Assembly (NCBI RefSeq): GCF_026344135.1 | Contig: NZ_JAPKNA010000002.1 | Span: 62,001 to 126,000, forward strand | Length of the DNA: 64,000 nucleotides | DNA from: Alcaligenes parafaecalis | Lineage (GTDB): Bacteria > Pseudomonadota > Gammaproteobacteria > Burkholderiales > Burkholderiaceae_B | Reading direction: 5' to 3' | Part shown: positions 51,130-61,482 of the stretch, piece by piece | Position numbering within the stretch: the first letter of the stretch is position 1 | Layout of the letters: each line of letters opens with the position of its first letter | Position numbers and translations under genes: made by a program | The notes under the pieces: generated by a model | What the model was told of the DNA's origin: nothing | Seen by the model: the letters and a program-made list of their open reading frames with translations, nothing else | Databases searched by the model: none

Positions 51130-51606
51130 TTATACCTTCGGTGCAGGCAAAGGCACTCGCGTCTCGAACTTGGCCTGATGAATCGAAAAGAAGCTGCGGA
51201 TGTTGCGGATATTCGCCTGGCTGGTGAACAGAGCGTGAGCCAGCTTGTGATACGCCTGCATATCATTGACCTGCAAAATCACAATGAAATCTACCCCGGT
51301 AGAGACGCGATAACACTGCGTCACAGCAGGCTCGGGTGTCATCAGGCGCTCGAACTGCTGCAAGTATTCTTCACCCTGACGGTCCAGTGTGATCTCCACA
51401 ATCGCCGTCAAACTGGAGCCCAATTGCTCCGGGTCCAGCAAGGCAACCTGCCGCCGAATCACCCCTTGTTCGCTTAAACGACGCACGCGTCGCAGACAGG
51501 TTGGAGGGGACGCATGCACACGTGCCGCCAGCTCCTGATTGCTGATAGAAGCATCATTTTGTAGTTGCTCCAGAATTCGCAAATCCAGCTCGTCCAGTTC
51601 AATCAT
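51130..51606 (-). CDS. Lrp/AsnC-family transcriptional regulator
   Basis: A 158-residue Lrp/AsnC protein: helix-turn-helix in residues 1-60 (MIELDELDLRILEQLQNDAS, SNQELAARVHASPPTCLRRV) and the RAM effector-binding domain behind it (VEITLDRQGEEYLQQFERLM, VTQCYRVSTGVDFIVILQVN). Such regulators sense amino acids and wrap DNA as octamers. It is divergent from glmS across a 200-base spacer that is very AT-rich, which fits Lrp-type binding there. Confidence 0.93.
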   Translation of the reverse strand: MIELDELDLRILEQLQNDASISNQELAARVHASPPTCLRRVRRLSEQGVIRRQVALLDPEQLGSSLTAIVEITLDRQGEEYLQQFERLMTPEPAVTQCYRVSTGVDFIVILQVNDMQAYHKLAHALFTSQANIRNIRSFFSIHQAKFETRVPLPAPKV

Positions 51607-51807
51607 GACAATGTTTATCTATCTATTATGAAATTAAATTTCGAGAAATAAATTAAATTTTGTTCTTATTTCATATTGATTATTAAGTGAAATTTTAATT
51701 CATTTCAAAAGAAAAATAGAAATAAAATTTTTGGTGTTTCAGATCAGAATAAGCAGATTGATTTGATTAGTTGGCCCACCCAAAGGGGCCATGAACAGGA
51801 GTTGGCT
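51607..51807. promoter_or_regulatory. very AT-rich divergent regulatory region between lrp and glmS
   Basis: From about 51610 to 51735 the sequence is roughly four-fifths A or T, far from the rest of the window. AAATTAAATTT occurs twice at a 19-base offset (51631-51641 and 51650-51660), and AATTTTAATT follows near 51691. Such spaced A/T tracts are expected to be curved and are typical of Lrp or nucleoid-protein sites. It must hold promoters for both lrp and glmS. Confidence 0.7.
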
Positions 51808-53634
<1,827 letters not shown>

Positions 53635-53658
53635 GTTTTTCAGACTAGATCGACTGTA

Positions 53659-53683
53659 AAGAGCCGCTTATGCGGCTCTTTTT
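53659..53683 (+). terminator. terminator of glmS
   Basis: AAGAGCCGC (53659-53667) is perfectly complementary to GCGGCTCTT (53672-53680), 4-base loop, with a T5 run. Confidence 0.93.
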
Positions 53684-53829
53684 GCATTCGGCTCCACCTT
53701 ACGTTTTTGCTCGGTTCTCATAGGGAAGTGAGCCCTGTGAAAGAAGATGAGTAATGCTTCACAGCCAGACCATTTGTCGCCCCAAACACACACCGCTAGC
53801 GGACTGGACGGACAGCAACATATAATAAT

Positions 53830-53844
53830 TGATAACGATTCTCA
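53830..53844. promoter_or_regulatory. Fur box upstream of the FecI-type gene
   Basis: TGATAACGATTCTCA matches the 7-1-7 Fur consensus TGATAATNATTATCA in about 12 of 14 defined positions, inside an AT-rich patch (TATAATAATTGATAACG). It lies 25 bases before the GTG of the sigma factor gene, so iron-loaded Fur would shut off the fecI-fecR pair. Confidence 0.8.
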
Positions 53845-53869
53845 TTAGCTATCAGTGCGGAGTACCCTC

Positions 53870-54439
53870 GTGTCATCTTCAGTTCTACCCTTGTCAGGTG
53901 TGTCTTCGGCCGATTCGGTCGAGTCACTTTACTGCGACCACCACAGTTGGTTGCAGCGCTGGCTGCATCATCGGTTGGGTGGGGCAGACCAGGCGGCTGA
54001 CTTGGCGCAGGACACGTTTGTACGCTTGTTAAGCAGCCGCTCCAAGTGGCAATTTTCCAGCCCGGGTGAAGCTCGGGCTTATTTGCGCAAGACCGCGCAG
54101 AATCTGTGCATCAATTTGTGGCGACGTCAGGAAATTGAGCAGGCCTGGCTGGATATTCTGGCCGCGACGCCGGAGACTTTCTACCCTTCAGCAGAGCGGC
54201 AAGCCATGATTTTGCAGGCGCTCGAAGAGATCAGCACCATGCTAAGCAGCTTGTCTCCCAAAGCTGCCAAAGCCTTTACGCTTGCCGTCATTTGCGAGCT
54301 GACTGACGACGAAGTCGGTGCAGAAATGGGTATTTCCGGTCGCATGGTGCGTAAGTACGTGGCCCAGGCCATGTTGGGGTGCATCAGCCTGCATGCGTGC
54401 CAGACAGTGGCCGAGCTGCGTCAGGAACCCCAGTACTAA
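53870..54439 (+). CDS. FecI-type ECF RNA polymerase sigma factor
   Basis: A 189-residue ECF sigma factor from the GTG at 53870, 8-9 bases behind CGGAG; a GTG at 53855 is also in frame. Sigma region 2 appears as VESLYCDHHSWLQRWLHHRL and ADQAADLAQDTFVRLLSSRS; region 4 as LTDDEVGAEMGISGRMVRKY. FecI-type factors are released by an outer-membrane receptor signal passed through FecR and then transcribe the receptor gene. That chain of parts is present here in order: sigma factor, FecR-like protein, receptor with N-terminal signalling domain. Confidence 0.92.
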   Translation: MSSSVLPLSGVSSADSVESLYCDHHSWLQRWLHHRLGGADQAADLAQDTFVRLLSSRSKWQFSSPGEARAYLRKTAQNLCINLWRRQEIEQAWLDILAATPETFYPSAERQAMILQALEEISTMLSSLSPKAAKAFTLAVICELTDDEVGAEMGISGRMVRKYVAQAMLGCISLHACQTVAELRQEPQY

Positions 54440-54444
54440 GCCCC

Positions 54445-55449
54445 ATGAAGCACAGTTCCAGTTTTTCTTCTTCCGCGACGCCTCCCCATGCTGTCTTGAT
54501 GCAAGCCGCCGAGTGGTATGCCTGCTTGCGTGATGGCAAAGCCAGTGCGGCCGAGCGTTCTGCCTGGCAAAGCTGGCTGAAGCAGGACGAGATGCATAGC
54601 ACCGCCTGGCGCTATGTGGAAGAAGTCAGCCGCAGTTTTGAGCCGGTACGCACGGCGCCGGATTCGCGCCGCGTGGTGGAGAAACTGCACAGCGCCAATG
54701 AGCGTTTGCATCAACGCCGCCGTGTGCTGACTAGCGTTGCCGCGCTGGCGGGGATCGGGGTTTTAAGCTGGTTGAGCTGGCGTCAGTCCTGGCTGCCGTC
54801 CAGTGTCCTGGCGTTGGCATCCGACCACTCCACGCAAACGGGCGAGCAAAATCAGATTGTGCTGGCTGATGGCTCCCAGCTCTGGCTCAACACGGCTTCT
54901 GCCATTGATGTGCAGTTCACCGCACAGGCTCGTCATATTGTTTTGATTTCGGGCGAGATCTTCATTCAGACGGCCAAGGACGACACGGCACGGCCATTCA
55001 CTGTTCAGACCCCGCAGGGCAATATGCGTGCCTTGGGTACGAAATTCAATGTGCGTATGGACAAGGACTGTACACAGTTGGCGGTCTACGAAGGAGCCGT
55101 GCAGGTATCTACCGCAACGGGTCAAAACACCGCCACGGTACAGGCGGGCAAGCAGGTGCACTTTAGTGCTCAGCGTATCAAGCAAAGCATGGATGCTGAT
55201 CAGGCGCGGGAGGCCTGGACGCAAGGTGTACTGGTGGCTGACAACATTACGTTGCGCAGCGTGATCCAGGAATTGAGCCGTTATCGCAAAGGCTATTTGG
55301 GGGTGGATGATTCCGTTGCCGACCTGAAGGTCTATGGCAGTTTTCCCATCCACGATACCGACCGTGTGCTGAAAATGCTGGCCTCGGCACTGCCGATTCG
55401 TATCGGGCAGCCCTTGCCGTGGTGGACCAATGTGGAAGCCCTGAACTGA
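54445..55449 (+). CDS. FecR-type anti-sigma/sigma-regulator protein
   Basis: A 334-residue protein from the ATG at 54445, 5 bases after the sigma factor stop; the open frame to 54379 overlaps that gene. The N-terminal cytoplasmic part has AAEWYACLRDGKASAAERSA and WQSWLKQDEMHSTAWRYVEE (DUF4880-like), then one membrane helix (about residues 95-113), then the periplasmic FecR domain (GSQLWLNTASAIDVQF, RPFTVQTPQGNMRALGTKFN) and a C-terminal signal-receiving domain. It carries the receptor signal to the sigma factor. Confidence 0.93.
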   Translation: MKHSSSFSSSATPPHAVLMQAAEWYACLRDGKASAAERSAWQSWLKQDEMHSTAWRYVEEVSRSFEPVRTAPDSRRVVEKLHSANERLHQRRRVLTSVAALAGIGVLSWLSWRQSWLPSSVLALASDHSTQTGEQNQIVLADGSQLWLNTASAIDVQFTAQARHIVLISGEIFIQTAKDDTARPFTVQTPQGNMRALGTKFNVRMDKDCTQLAVYEGAVQVSTATGQNTATVQAGKQVHFSAQRIKQSMDADQAREAWTQGVLVADNITLRSVIQELSRYRKGYLGVDDSVADLKVYGSFPIHDTDRVLKMLASALPIRIGQPLPWWTNVEALN

Positions 55450-55609
55450 TAGCTCAGGGTATTTCGGCACCGCTTTCAGCAAAAAATTAATAATAAAAGC
55501 CTATGAAATTCAATGGCTTGCCGTTTTTTTAACAAAAAATTCAAAAAAACAGGCAAAAGCAGGTTCCGGGTTTTGGAGACTTGGTGGTTTTAGACAGTAA
55601 GAGGACCTG

Positions 55610-55626
55610 ATTGGCGTGACGCCAAT
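55610..55626. promoter_or_regulatory. 17-bp palindrome upstream of the receptor gene
   Basis: ATTGGCGT-G-ACGCCAAT, a perfect dyad 114 bases ahead of the receptor ATG, in a 290-base gap that should contain the sigma-factor-dependent promoter. It could be a repressor or activator site. The rest of the gap is AT-rich near 55480-55550 and shows no gene. Confidence 0.45.
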
Positions 55627-55739
55627 GAAGCAGGAGGCGGGCCGCAGCGCTCGCTCAGTACTGAACATCAACGCAAGAACATCGTTCAGGTTCATCGTTT
55701 TTATTGTGACTGACCCGTGTTTTTGAAGGATGTCTCCTT

Positions 55740-58274
55740 ATGCATCGTCGCCCCGATCCACTTTCCGTATCCCGGGAAACGGGATTGCATCGCACTCCCT
55801 TGCGCCCATTGGCTCTGGCCTTGTACCTGCTGATGGCGGGCAGTGCCTTTGTCATCAGTACTCAGGCTGCCCAGGCGGCTACGAAAAATAGCCCGGCGGC
55901 GGACAAGACACAGCGCTATGACATTCCTGCTGGTCCCTTGAGCCGTGTGTTGATGCGTTTCTCGCAAGAGAGCGGGGTGTATCTGGTGGGTGCGGGCAGT
56001 GTGGCTGAAGGCAAGCAAAGTGCGGGTCTGAAAGGCAATTACAGCGTGGCACAGGCCTTGGATACCTTGCTGGCAGGGACAGGCATTCGCTATTCGCGTG
56101 GTGCCAATACCGTCAATTTGTGGCCTGTCACAGAAACCACACAGCTTGAACCCGTGCGGGTTCAGGGCAGCTTGAACCGGCCGACGGAAGACACCGGCCT
56201 GTACACACTGAACGGCACCAGCAGTACGGCCACCCGTTTGAACATGGACACCCAGCACACGCCGCAATCGGTCAGTGTCATGACGCGTCAGCAAATGGAT
56301 GACTTCGGGCTGACCAGCTTTGATGACGTCATGAACTTCACCACTGGTGTTACCGCTAATACGGCGGCTGTGGGTGGCGGGTTTCAGTTTCAGGCGCGCG
56401 GTTTTGACATCAGCAATGTGCAGGTGGATGGCGTGCAAAGCAGTTACCGTGCTGCCGGGCGTGGTGCGTTCAATCCTATTTCTCTGGATATGGATTTATA
56501 CGACCGCGTGGAGGTAGTGCGCGGTGCGACCGGGCTGTTGTCTCCTACTGGCGAACCATCGGCCTTGATCAACCTGATTCGCAAACGTCCTCAAGCAGAA
56601 TTTGGTGGCAAATTGAGTGCCCAATACGGCTCCTGGAACGACAAGCGTGTGACGGCAGACGTGACCGGCCCGCTGACCGAAGACGGCCGTTTACGCATGC
56701 GCGTTATTGGTTCCCGCAAGCAGGCGGACTCCTTCATGGATGGCCAGGACAACAAGAACGACTTGCTGTCCGGCATGCTGGAATATGACCTGACCGACCG
56801 TACCTTGCTGACGGCAGGCTACGACTACCAGACCGCGAAGCTGCGGGGCGAAGGCAATATGGGCGTGCCTCTGTTTACCAGCGAGGGCGACCGTATCGAC
56901 GTCTCGCGTTCCATGTCCTTGGTGCCGGACTGGACCTACTGGGACAAGAAACATCAAAATGCCTTCTTCTCGGTTGAGCACGAGTTTGAAAACAAGTGGA
57001 ATGCCAAGCTCAGCTACAGCCATCAACGTGACGATGGCGATGCCTTGATTACTGGCCTGGGACAGGGTGTGAACCCCGTGGTGCGCCCGGATGGATCCGG
57101 CATTGGCATTCGTGCCAACCTGGCCGCCAATGGCTATCGCCAGCAGGACAACCTGGAGTTGTCGGCCAATGGTCCTTTCAAGATGTTTGGCCGTGAGCAC
57201 CAGTTGATGTTTGGTTTTAACGGCACTCGCAAGCGTGACACCACGTACACCATGCAGGTCAGCGATACCCGCAACTGGTTCATTCCCAATATTTACGACT
57301 GGGACGGCTATATGCCTGAGCCCAGCGTCAGCCGCACAGGTGAATGGAACCGGGCCCACACACGCGAATACGGCTTCTTTGCAGGCACGCGTCTGAACAT
57401 TATTGATCCGCTGAATGTGATCATGGGCATGCGCTTGTCGGACTACAAAACCTACCGCGACAACTACGGTAAAGACGGCCAGTTCACCGGCGTGTCCAAC
57501 GAGCTGCGCAACCGCAATGAAATTACGCCGTACTTTGGGGTGACGTATGACATCAACCCGAACCTGACGGCCTACGCCAGCTATACCCGCCTGTTCCAGC
57601 CGCAAAGCTACAAGGACATCAACGAGAACTTCCTGGACCCTATCACCGGGGTTAACCGTGAAATCGGTCTGAAAGGCAGCTTGATGGAGGAGGCCCTGCA
57701 GTTCTCCCTGGCTGCTTTCGAGACCCGTCAAAACAACCTGGCCGTGCTGGATCCTTCAGTACCGGATGACTTCCTCTTGCCTGATGGCAGCCGCCCTTAC
57801 GTATCCTCGGGCGCTGGCAACAAAACCAAGGGTTTTGAAGTGGAGCTGAACGGCGCGCTGACCAATAACTGGAACGTGTTTGCCTCCTACAGCTACGCCA
57901 GCACCAAGAATGGTGAAGGTGAGCGGATCAACACCTACATTCCCAGCCAAACCTTCCGTCTGGGCACCATGTACCAATTCTCCGGTGCGCTGCAGGGACT
58001 GAGCGCCGGTGCCACCGTGAACTGGTTCGGCAAGCGTGATCTGTGGACGGCTGGTCGTCCTTACACCGCCAGCAATGGCAAGGTGCTGGAAGACACCCAC
58101 AGCAGCTATGCCCTGGTTGGCCTGCATGCCAATTACCGCGTGAACCAGCACTGGAACGCCAAGCTGACCGTCAACAACCTCTTTGACAAGCGTTACTACG
58201 ACAACTTCGTGATCTTCCGGGCACGTTACGGCGCGCCGCGCAATGTGCATCTGTCCATTGATTACCAGTGGTAA
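55740..58274 (+). CDS. TonB-dependent siderophore receptor with signalling (STN) domain
   Basis: An 844-residue outer-membrane receptor. The signal peptide ends near residue 47 (TQAAQAA). An STN domain (about residues 57-125: RYDIPAGPLSRVLMRFSQES, then GNYSVAQALDTLLAGTGIRY) touches FecR in the periplasm. The plug shows TPQSVSVMTRQQMDDFGL and VEVVRGATGLLSPTGEPSAL, and the barrel ends HLSIDYQW with a terminal aromatic residue. It resembles FhuE/FpvA-type ferric-siderophore receptors. The siderophore is not predictable. Start has AAGGA ahead. It is followed after 31 bases by a beta-propeller gene. Confidence 0.93.
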   Translation: MHRRPDPLSVSRETGLHRTPLRPLALALYLLMAGSAFVISTQAAQAATKNSPAADKTQRYDIPAGPLSRVLMRFSQESGVYLVGAGSVAEGKQSAGLKGNYSVAQALDTLLAGTGIRYSRGANTVNLWPVTETTQLEPVRVQGSLNRPTEDTGLYTLNGTSSTATRLNMDTQHTPQSVSVMTRQQMDDFGLTSFDDVMNFTTGVTANTAAVGGGFQFQARGFDISNVQVDGVQSSYRAAGRGAFNPISLDMDLYDRVEVVRGATGLLSPTGEPSALINLIRKRPQAEFGGKLSAQYGSWNDKRVTADVTGPLTEDGRLRMRVIGSRKQADSFMDGQDNKNDLLSGMLEYDLTDRTLLTAGYDYQTAKLRGEGNMGVPLFTSEGDRIDVSRSMSLVPDWTYWDKKHQNAFFSVEHEFENKWNAKLSYSHQRDDGDALITGLGQGVNPVVRPDGSGIGIRANLAANGYRQQDNLELSANGPFKMFGREHQLMFGFNGTRKRDTTYTMQVSDTRNWFIPNIYDWDGYMPEPSVSRTGEWNRAHTREYGFFAGTRLNIIDPLNVIMGMRLSDYKTYRDNYGKDGQFTGVSNELRNRNEITPYFGVTYDINPNLTAYASYTRLFQPQSYKDINENFLDPITGVNREIGLKGSLMEEALQFSLAAFETRQNNLAVLDPSVPDDFLLPDGSRPYVSSGAGNKTKGFEVELNGALTNNWNVFASYSYASTKNGEGERINTYIPSQTFRLGTMYQFSGALQGLSAGATVNWFGKRDLWTAGRPYTASNGKVLEDTHSSYALVGLHANYRVNQHWNAKLTVNNLFDKRYYDNFVIFRARYGAPRNVHLSIDYQW

Positions 58275-58305
58275 TTCCTCCACCTACTTTTTTCGAGCCT
58301 GAATT

Positions 58306-59547
58306 ATGACGTCGTCTACTACTCGCCATCTTGTTCGTGGTCTGTACCTTGCTATGGCAATGAGCATGTCGACCGGCTACGTACACGCCAAAACGCCTGC
58401 TCCCGCGGGCTACCAAGCCGTTACACAAGCCCAGATCATGCAAAAACCGACTGCCACCGAAGTGCTGGAAATTGTGTTTAGCCCCAAGCAATCCAGCTTG
58501 TATGTGTCCTCGCCCAACTGGCAGGATGAAACCTTGTCTCGCACGCTGGTGCTGGACCCGGAAACGCTGGCCATCAAGCAAGAAATTCCGATGCAGGCCA
58601 AGAGCTTCGGGGTGGCGCTGGATGATGCCGCCAACCGCTTGTACCTGACCCAAGGTTTTAACGGCAGTATGGCCGTGGTGGATACCAGCAAGAATGAGGT
58701 GATCAAGCGTATCCCCATGCAGGACAAAATCAATTTTCAGGACGCTATTGCGGCTGCCGACTTTGGTCAGTCACGTAAAGATGGCTTGTTGAAGATGATG
58801 GAACGCTTCAAGGTGACGGACGACTACAAGTACAAGACGCGTGAGCTGGTGGTGGACAAGAAAAACCACCGCGTGTTTGCACCCGGCCTGGGCCTGGGTT
58901 TTGACAGTGTCTTGTTCGTGGTGAATACACAGACTCTGGAACTGGAAAAAGTGCTGCCCGGCTTTGGCTATAACGTCGTGGGTATCACCCTGGACGAAGC
59001 CAATAACCGTCTGTTTGTGTCCAATATGCAAGGTCAGCTTATGGTGGTGAATACCCAGACCTTGAATATTGATCAGGTCTGGGAAATCGAGGCCGATCAG
59101 TTGCTGAACATGGCCTACGACCCGGCGCAAAATCGCCTGTTTGGTGTGGACCAGGGTATTGATCGTGACGATGCACGTAACCTGCATCTGGAGCGTGAGT
59201 ACAAACGCCGCAGTTCCGGTCATCAGGTGTTTGTGCTGAACGCAGACAATGGCAAAACCTTGGCGGTGATGCCTACTGGCGAAGTGCCTATTGGCGTGCG
59301 TTTTGATGCTGAATCGCAGCGTCTGTTCGTAGCCAACCGCGGTGGTGTGCGAGAGAAAGAAGGCAAGGGCTCAGTCAGCGTGTTCGACACGGTGAATTAC
59401 AAGCCACTGCAAACGATTGAGCTGGCTCCGCATCCCAACAGTCTGGAATACATTCCTGCTGAAAAAGCCTTGTACGTGTCGGTGAAGAACGACGGCAACA
59501 GCAAGGAAAAAGGGACTAAGGAAAGTATGGTGCGTATCCAGTTCTAA
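58306..59547 (+). CDS. YncE-family periplasmic beta-propeller protein
   Basis: A 413-residue secreted protein: signal peptide to about residue 28 (TGYVHA-K), then repeated propeller blades of the form LDDAANRLYLTQGFNGSMAV, LDEANNRLFVSNMQGQLMVV and DAESQRLFVANRGG. YncE of E. coli has this seven-bladed fold and lies by the TonB receptor YncD. Here it is coded directly behind a siderophore receptor, so I infer a periplasmic partner in iron-complex handling. It is related to the protein at 60299-61447: both end with a Val-Arg/Ala-Arg-Ile-Gln-Phe stretch. Confidence 0.85.
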   Translation: MTSSTTRHLVRGLYLAMAMSMSTGYVHAKTPAPAGYQAVTQAQIMQKPTATEVLEIVFSPKQSSLYVSSPNWQDETLSRTLVLDPETLAIKQEIPMQAKSFGVALDDAANRLYLTQGFNGSMAVVDTSKNEVIKRIPMQDKINFQDAIAAADFGQSRKDGLLKMMERFKVTDDYKYKTRELVVDKKNHRVFAPGLGLGFDSVLFVVNTQTLELEKVLPGFGYNVVGITLDEANNRLFVSNMQGQLMVVNTQTLNIDQVWEIEADQLLNMAYDPAQNRLFGVDQGIDRDDARNLHLEREYKRRSSGHQVFVLNADNGKTLAVMPTGEVPIGVRFDAESQRLFVANRGGVREKEGKGSVSVFDTVNYKPLQTIELAPHPNSLEYIPAEKALYVSVKNDGNSKEKGTKESMVRIQF

Positions 59548-59602
59548 GCGGGACCGGCACGCAGCAAGGCTGCAAGACTGATTGACAAGGTGGGTCCAAA
59601 AG

Positions 59603-59637
59603 CCCGGGTTCGGCGTCATGCTGAACTCGGGTTTTTT
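59603..59637 (+). terminator. terminator of the receptor/beta-propeller operon
   Basis: CCCGGGTTCGGC (59603-59614) pairs with GCTGAACTCGGG (59620-59631) with two mismatches, followed by six T residues, 55 bases after the stop. Confidence 0.75.
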
Positions 59638-59678
59638 GCATGTGGATTACTTGCGATATTTACTACTAAACTATAAGA

Positions 59679-59690
59679 TTAGATATCTAA
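59679..59690. promoter_or_regulatory. palindrome and promoter region of the DUF6616 gene
   Basis: TTAGATATCTAA is a perfect 12-bp palindrome in an AT-rich patch (59650-59695) about 140 bases ahead of the DUF6616 gene. TTGCGA (59651-59656) with TAAGAT 17 bases later could be its promoter. Symmetric A/T palindromes like this are typical of MarR/TetR-type operators. Confidence 0.4.
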
Positions 59691-59832
59691 CTAAATGATG
59701 GTTTCAGAAGGGCTACGAGAAAGATAGCTAGCCCTTGTGCCGTAGGTCGCCTCCTTGTCGACCCTTCCGCCAAATCCATCTATCGCATTTTTCAGCACAG
59801 AGTGTGCTTCTTCAGCTAAAGGAAAACCGCCC

Positions 59833-60171
59833 ATGTCTCACTATCTGATCGAGCTTTACACGCCTAATGCCAAATGGAATGCACTGCCTGTCGAGCAGCG
59901 TCAGAATTTCCTGGCAGGTCTTCAGGAAGCGATGGGGGGGCTATCCAGTCTTGGCATCGAAGTGTTGGCCCTGACAGCGACCGAGCCCGAGATTGATCGC
60001 GCCAGTAACCATCGCTTTATGGGCGTGTGGCGCTTTCCCGATCAACAGGCATGTGAGGCTTTACTGTCGGGTATCAAAGCCAGCGGCTGGTACGAGTATT
60101 TTGACCACGTCAATGCGTCGGGGGCAGAGGGAGGGTTTGCCCAACACTTGGTCGAGCTGGCCCAAGCCTGA
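59833..60171 (+). CDS. DUF6616 protein
   Basis: A 112-residue protein from the ATG at 59833 behind AAAGGA; the frame opens at 59755 but without a ribosome site. It reads HYLIELYTPNAKWNALPVEQ, then GLSSLGIEVLALTATEPEID, HRFMGVWRFPDQQACEALL and SGWYEYFDHVNASG. I recognise the pattern as DUF6616, small proteins with a dimeric alpha-beta barrel look, as in EthD/YCII-type folds. Function unknown. It stands alone between two receptor systems on opposite strands. Confidence 0.75.
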   Translation: MSHYLIELYTPNAKWNALPVEQRQNFLAGLQEAMGGLSSLGIEVLALTATEPEIDRASNHRFMGVWRFPDQQACEALLSGIKASGWYEYFDHVNASGAEGGFAQHLVELAQA

Positions 60172-60234
60172 TCGTAGGCTTTGTTCCTGTGTGATGCTGG
60201 CAGTCAGGACCTGAAAAGGTGACGCAAGTTGGAG

Positions 60235-60264
60235 TTGGGAGCAGGTGTGAAAACCTGCTCCCAA
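60235..60264. terminator. bidirectional terminator-like hairpin
   Basis: TTGGGAGCAGGT (60235-60246) is perfectly complementary to ACCTGCTCCCAA (60253-60264), 6-base loop. It lies between the convergent DUF6616 and beta-propeller genes; the T-run (TTT) is short. Confidence 0.75.
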
Positions 60265-60298
60265 TTTCATCATCAATATCTACGATCCGTTTTGAACA

Positions 60299-61447
60299 TC
60301 AGAACTGAATGCGTGCCACGCTCTCAAACGTACCCTTGGCGGCATCTTCGCCGTTCTTCACCGTGGCATACACATCACCGGTTTTCTTGGCGATGGCCAA
60401 GGTGTTGGGATGGGCGGGTGTGCTGATGCTGTGCAGCTTGCGGTAGGTATTGCTGTCGAATACGGTGATCTCGCCGGATTCACGGTTGGTCACCAGCAAG
60501 CGCTGTCGGGCCGGGTCCAGCTTCAAATTGACGGGGCCGGAGGCGGGCATCTCAGCCACCATTTTCTCGGTGTTCAGATCAATGGCGACTACCCGGTTGC
60601 CTGGGTGGCGGGATTGATAGCCGGGAATGCCACGTTCCTGGAAACCACGCATTTTGGGGTGGCCTTGGTCTACCGCTAACAGCCGGTGATTGATCTCGTC
60701 ATAGGCCAGGTTCAGGGGCTGCTCTGCGCCCAGGCTAAAGCGTTTCACGATCTCATTGGATTTCGTGTCGACCACCACGGCCTCGCCCTGCATATTGGAG
60801 ACATACAGGCGTTGATGCTTGGCATCCAAAGCAATCCCGGTTGCCGTAAAGCCAAAGCCTGGAATTATTTTTTCTACCTTGTTGGCCTGGGTATCAATCA
60901 CGAACAGCTTGCCTTGCGTGTTGTCGAAGGCAGGCATGTACAGACGGTGCTTGGCGGGATCCAGCATCAGTTGCCGGAAGTGATATTCAGGCCGCTCCTT
61001 GCCGTCCTTGCCCTTGAGCATGGAGGCTACTTGCACAGTCTGCAGCACCTGGCGGTTTTGCGTGTCGACAATGGTGATGGCACCTTCGCCGGTATTGCCT
61101 ACATACAAGCGATTGGCCTGGTCATCCAGGGCCAGACTGAAGGCTTTGCGGGTCAAGGGGATGGTGCTCACGACCTTGAGATCCGCCGGGTTCACGACCA
61201 GGATCTGATAGGGTACGGAGCTATCGCTAAAGCTGCCTGCAGACGCGACAAACAGCAGGTCCAGCTTGTCGCTGTAAACCAGTTCGTAAATGCCCTGGGC
61301 AATCTGTGCACGAGTCAGCACGGGCTCGGCGCGGTTTTCTACTGATGTGGGAGCGCTGGCATGCTGATTCTGGGCAGGCGTGCTGCATGCCATCAGGCTG
61401 GCAGCAAGGGCGGCGTACAGCAAGGTAGCGGCAAAAGTTCGGGTCAT
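60299..61447 (-). CDS. YncE-family beta-propeller lipoprotein
   Basis: A 382-residue protein taken from the ATG at 61447, which gives a clean lipoprotein signal MTRTFAATLLYAALAASLMA then Cys; the ATG at 61483, overlapping the receptor stop, is the alternative. Propeller blades are LDDQANRLYVGNTGEGAITI, LDAKHQRLYVSNMQGEAVVV and LDPARQRLLVTNRESGEITV. Its relative at 58306 is secreted but not lipid-anchored. It is the second gene behind a siderophore receptor, repeating the receptor/propeller pairing. Likely an outer- or inner-membrane-anchored periplasmic partner of the receptor. Confidence 0.87.
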   Translation of the reverse strand: MTRTFAATLLYAALAASLMACSTPAQNQHASAPTSVENRAEPVLTRAQIAQGIYELVYSDKLDLLFVASAGSFSDSSVPYQILVVNPADLKVVSTIPLTRKAFSLALDDQANRLYVGNTGEGAITIVDTQNRQVLQTVQVASMLKGKDGKERPEYHFRQLMLDPAKHRLYMPAFDNTQGKLFVIDTQANKVEKIIPGFGFTATGIALDAKHQRLYVSNMQGEAVVVDTKSNEIVKRFSLGAEQPLNLAYDEINHRLLAVDQGHPKMRGFQERGIPGYQSRHPGNRVVAIDLNTEKMVAEMPASGPVNLKLDPARQRLLVTNRESGEITVFDSNTYRKLHSISTPAHPNTLAIAKKTGDVYATVKNGEDAAKGTFESVARIQF

Positions 61448-61482
61448 GGAGTCAGGCCGTATAAAAAGGGTGGGCAGCGCCA

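Noticed and set aside
51607..51807. glmS ribozyme or other riboswitch before glmS
   Set aside because: The region is simple A/T-rich sequence without the ribozyme's conserved core, and glmS ribozymes are found in Gram-positive bacteria.
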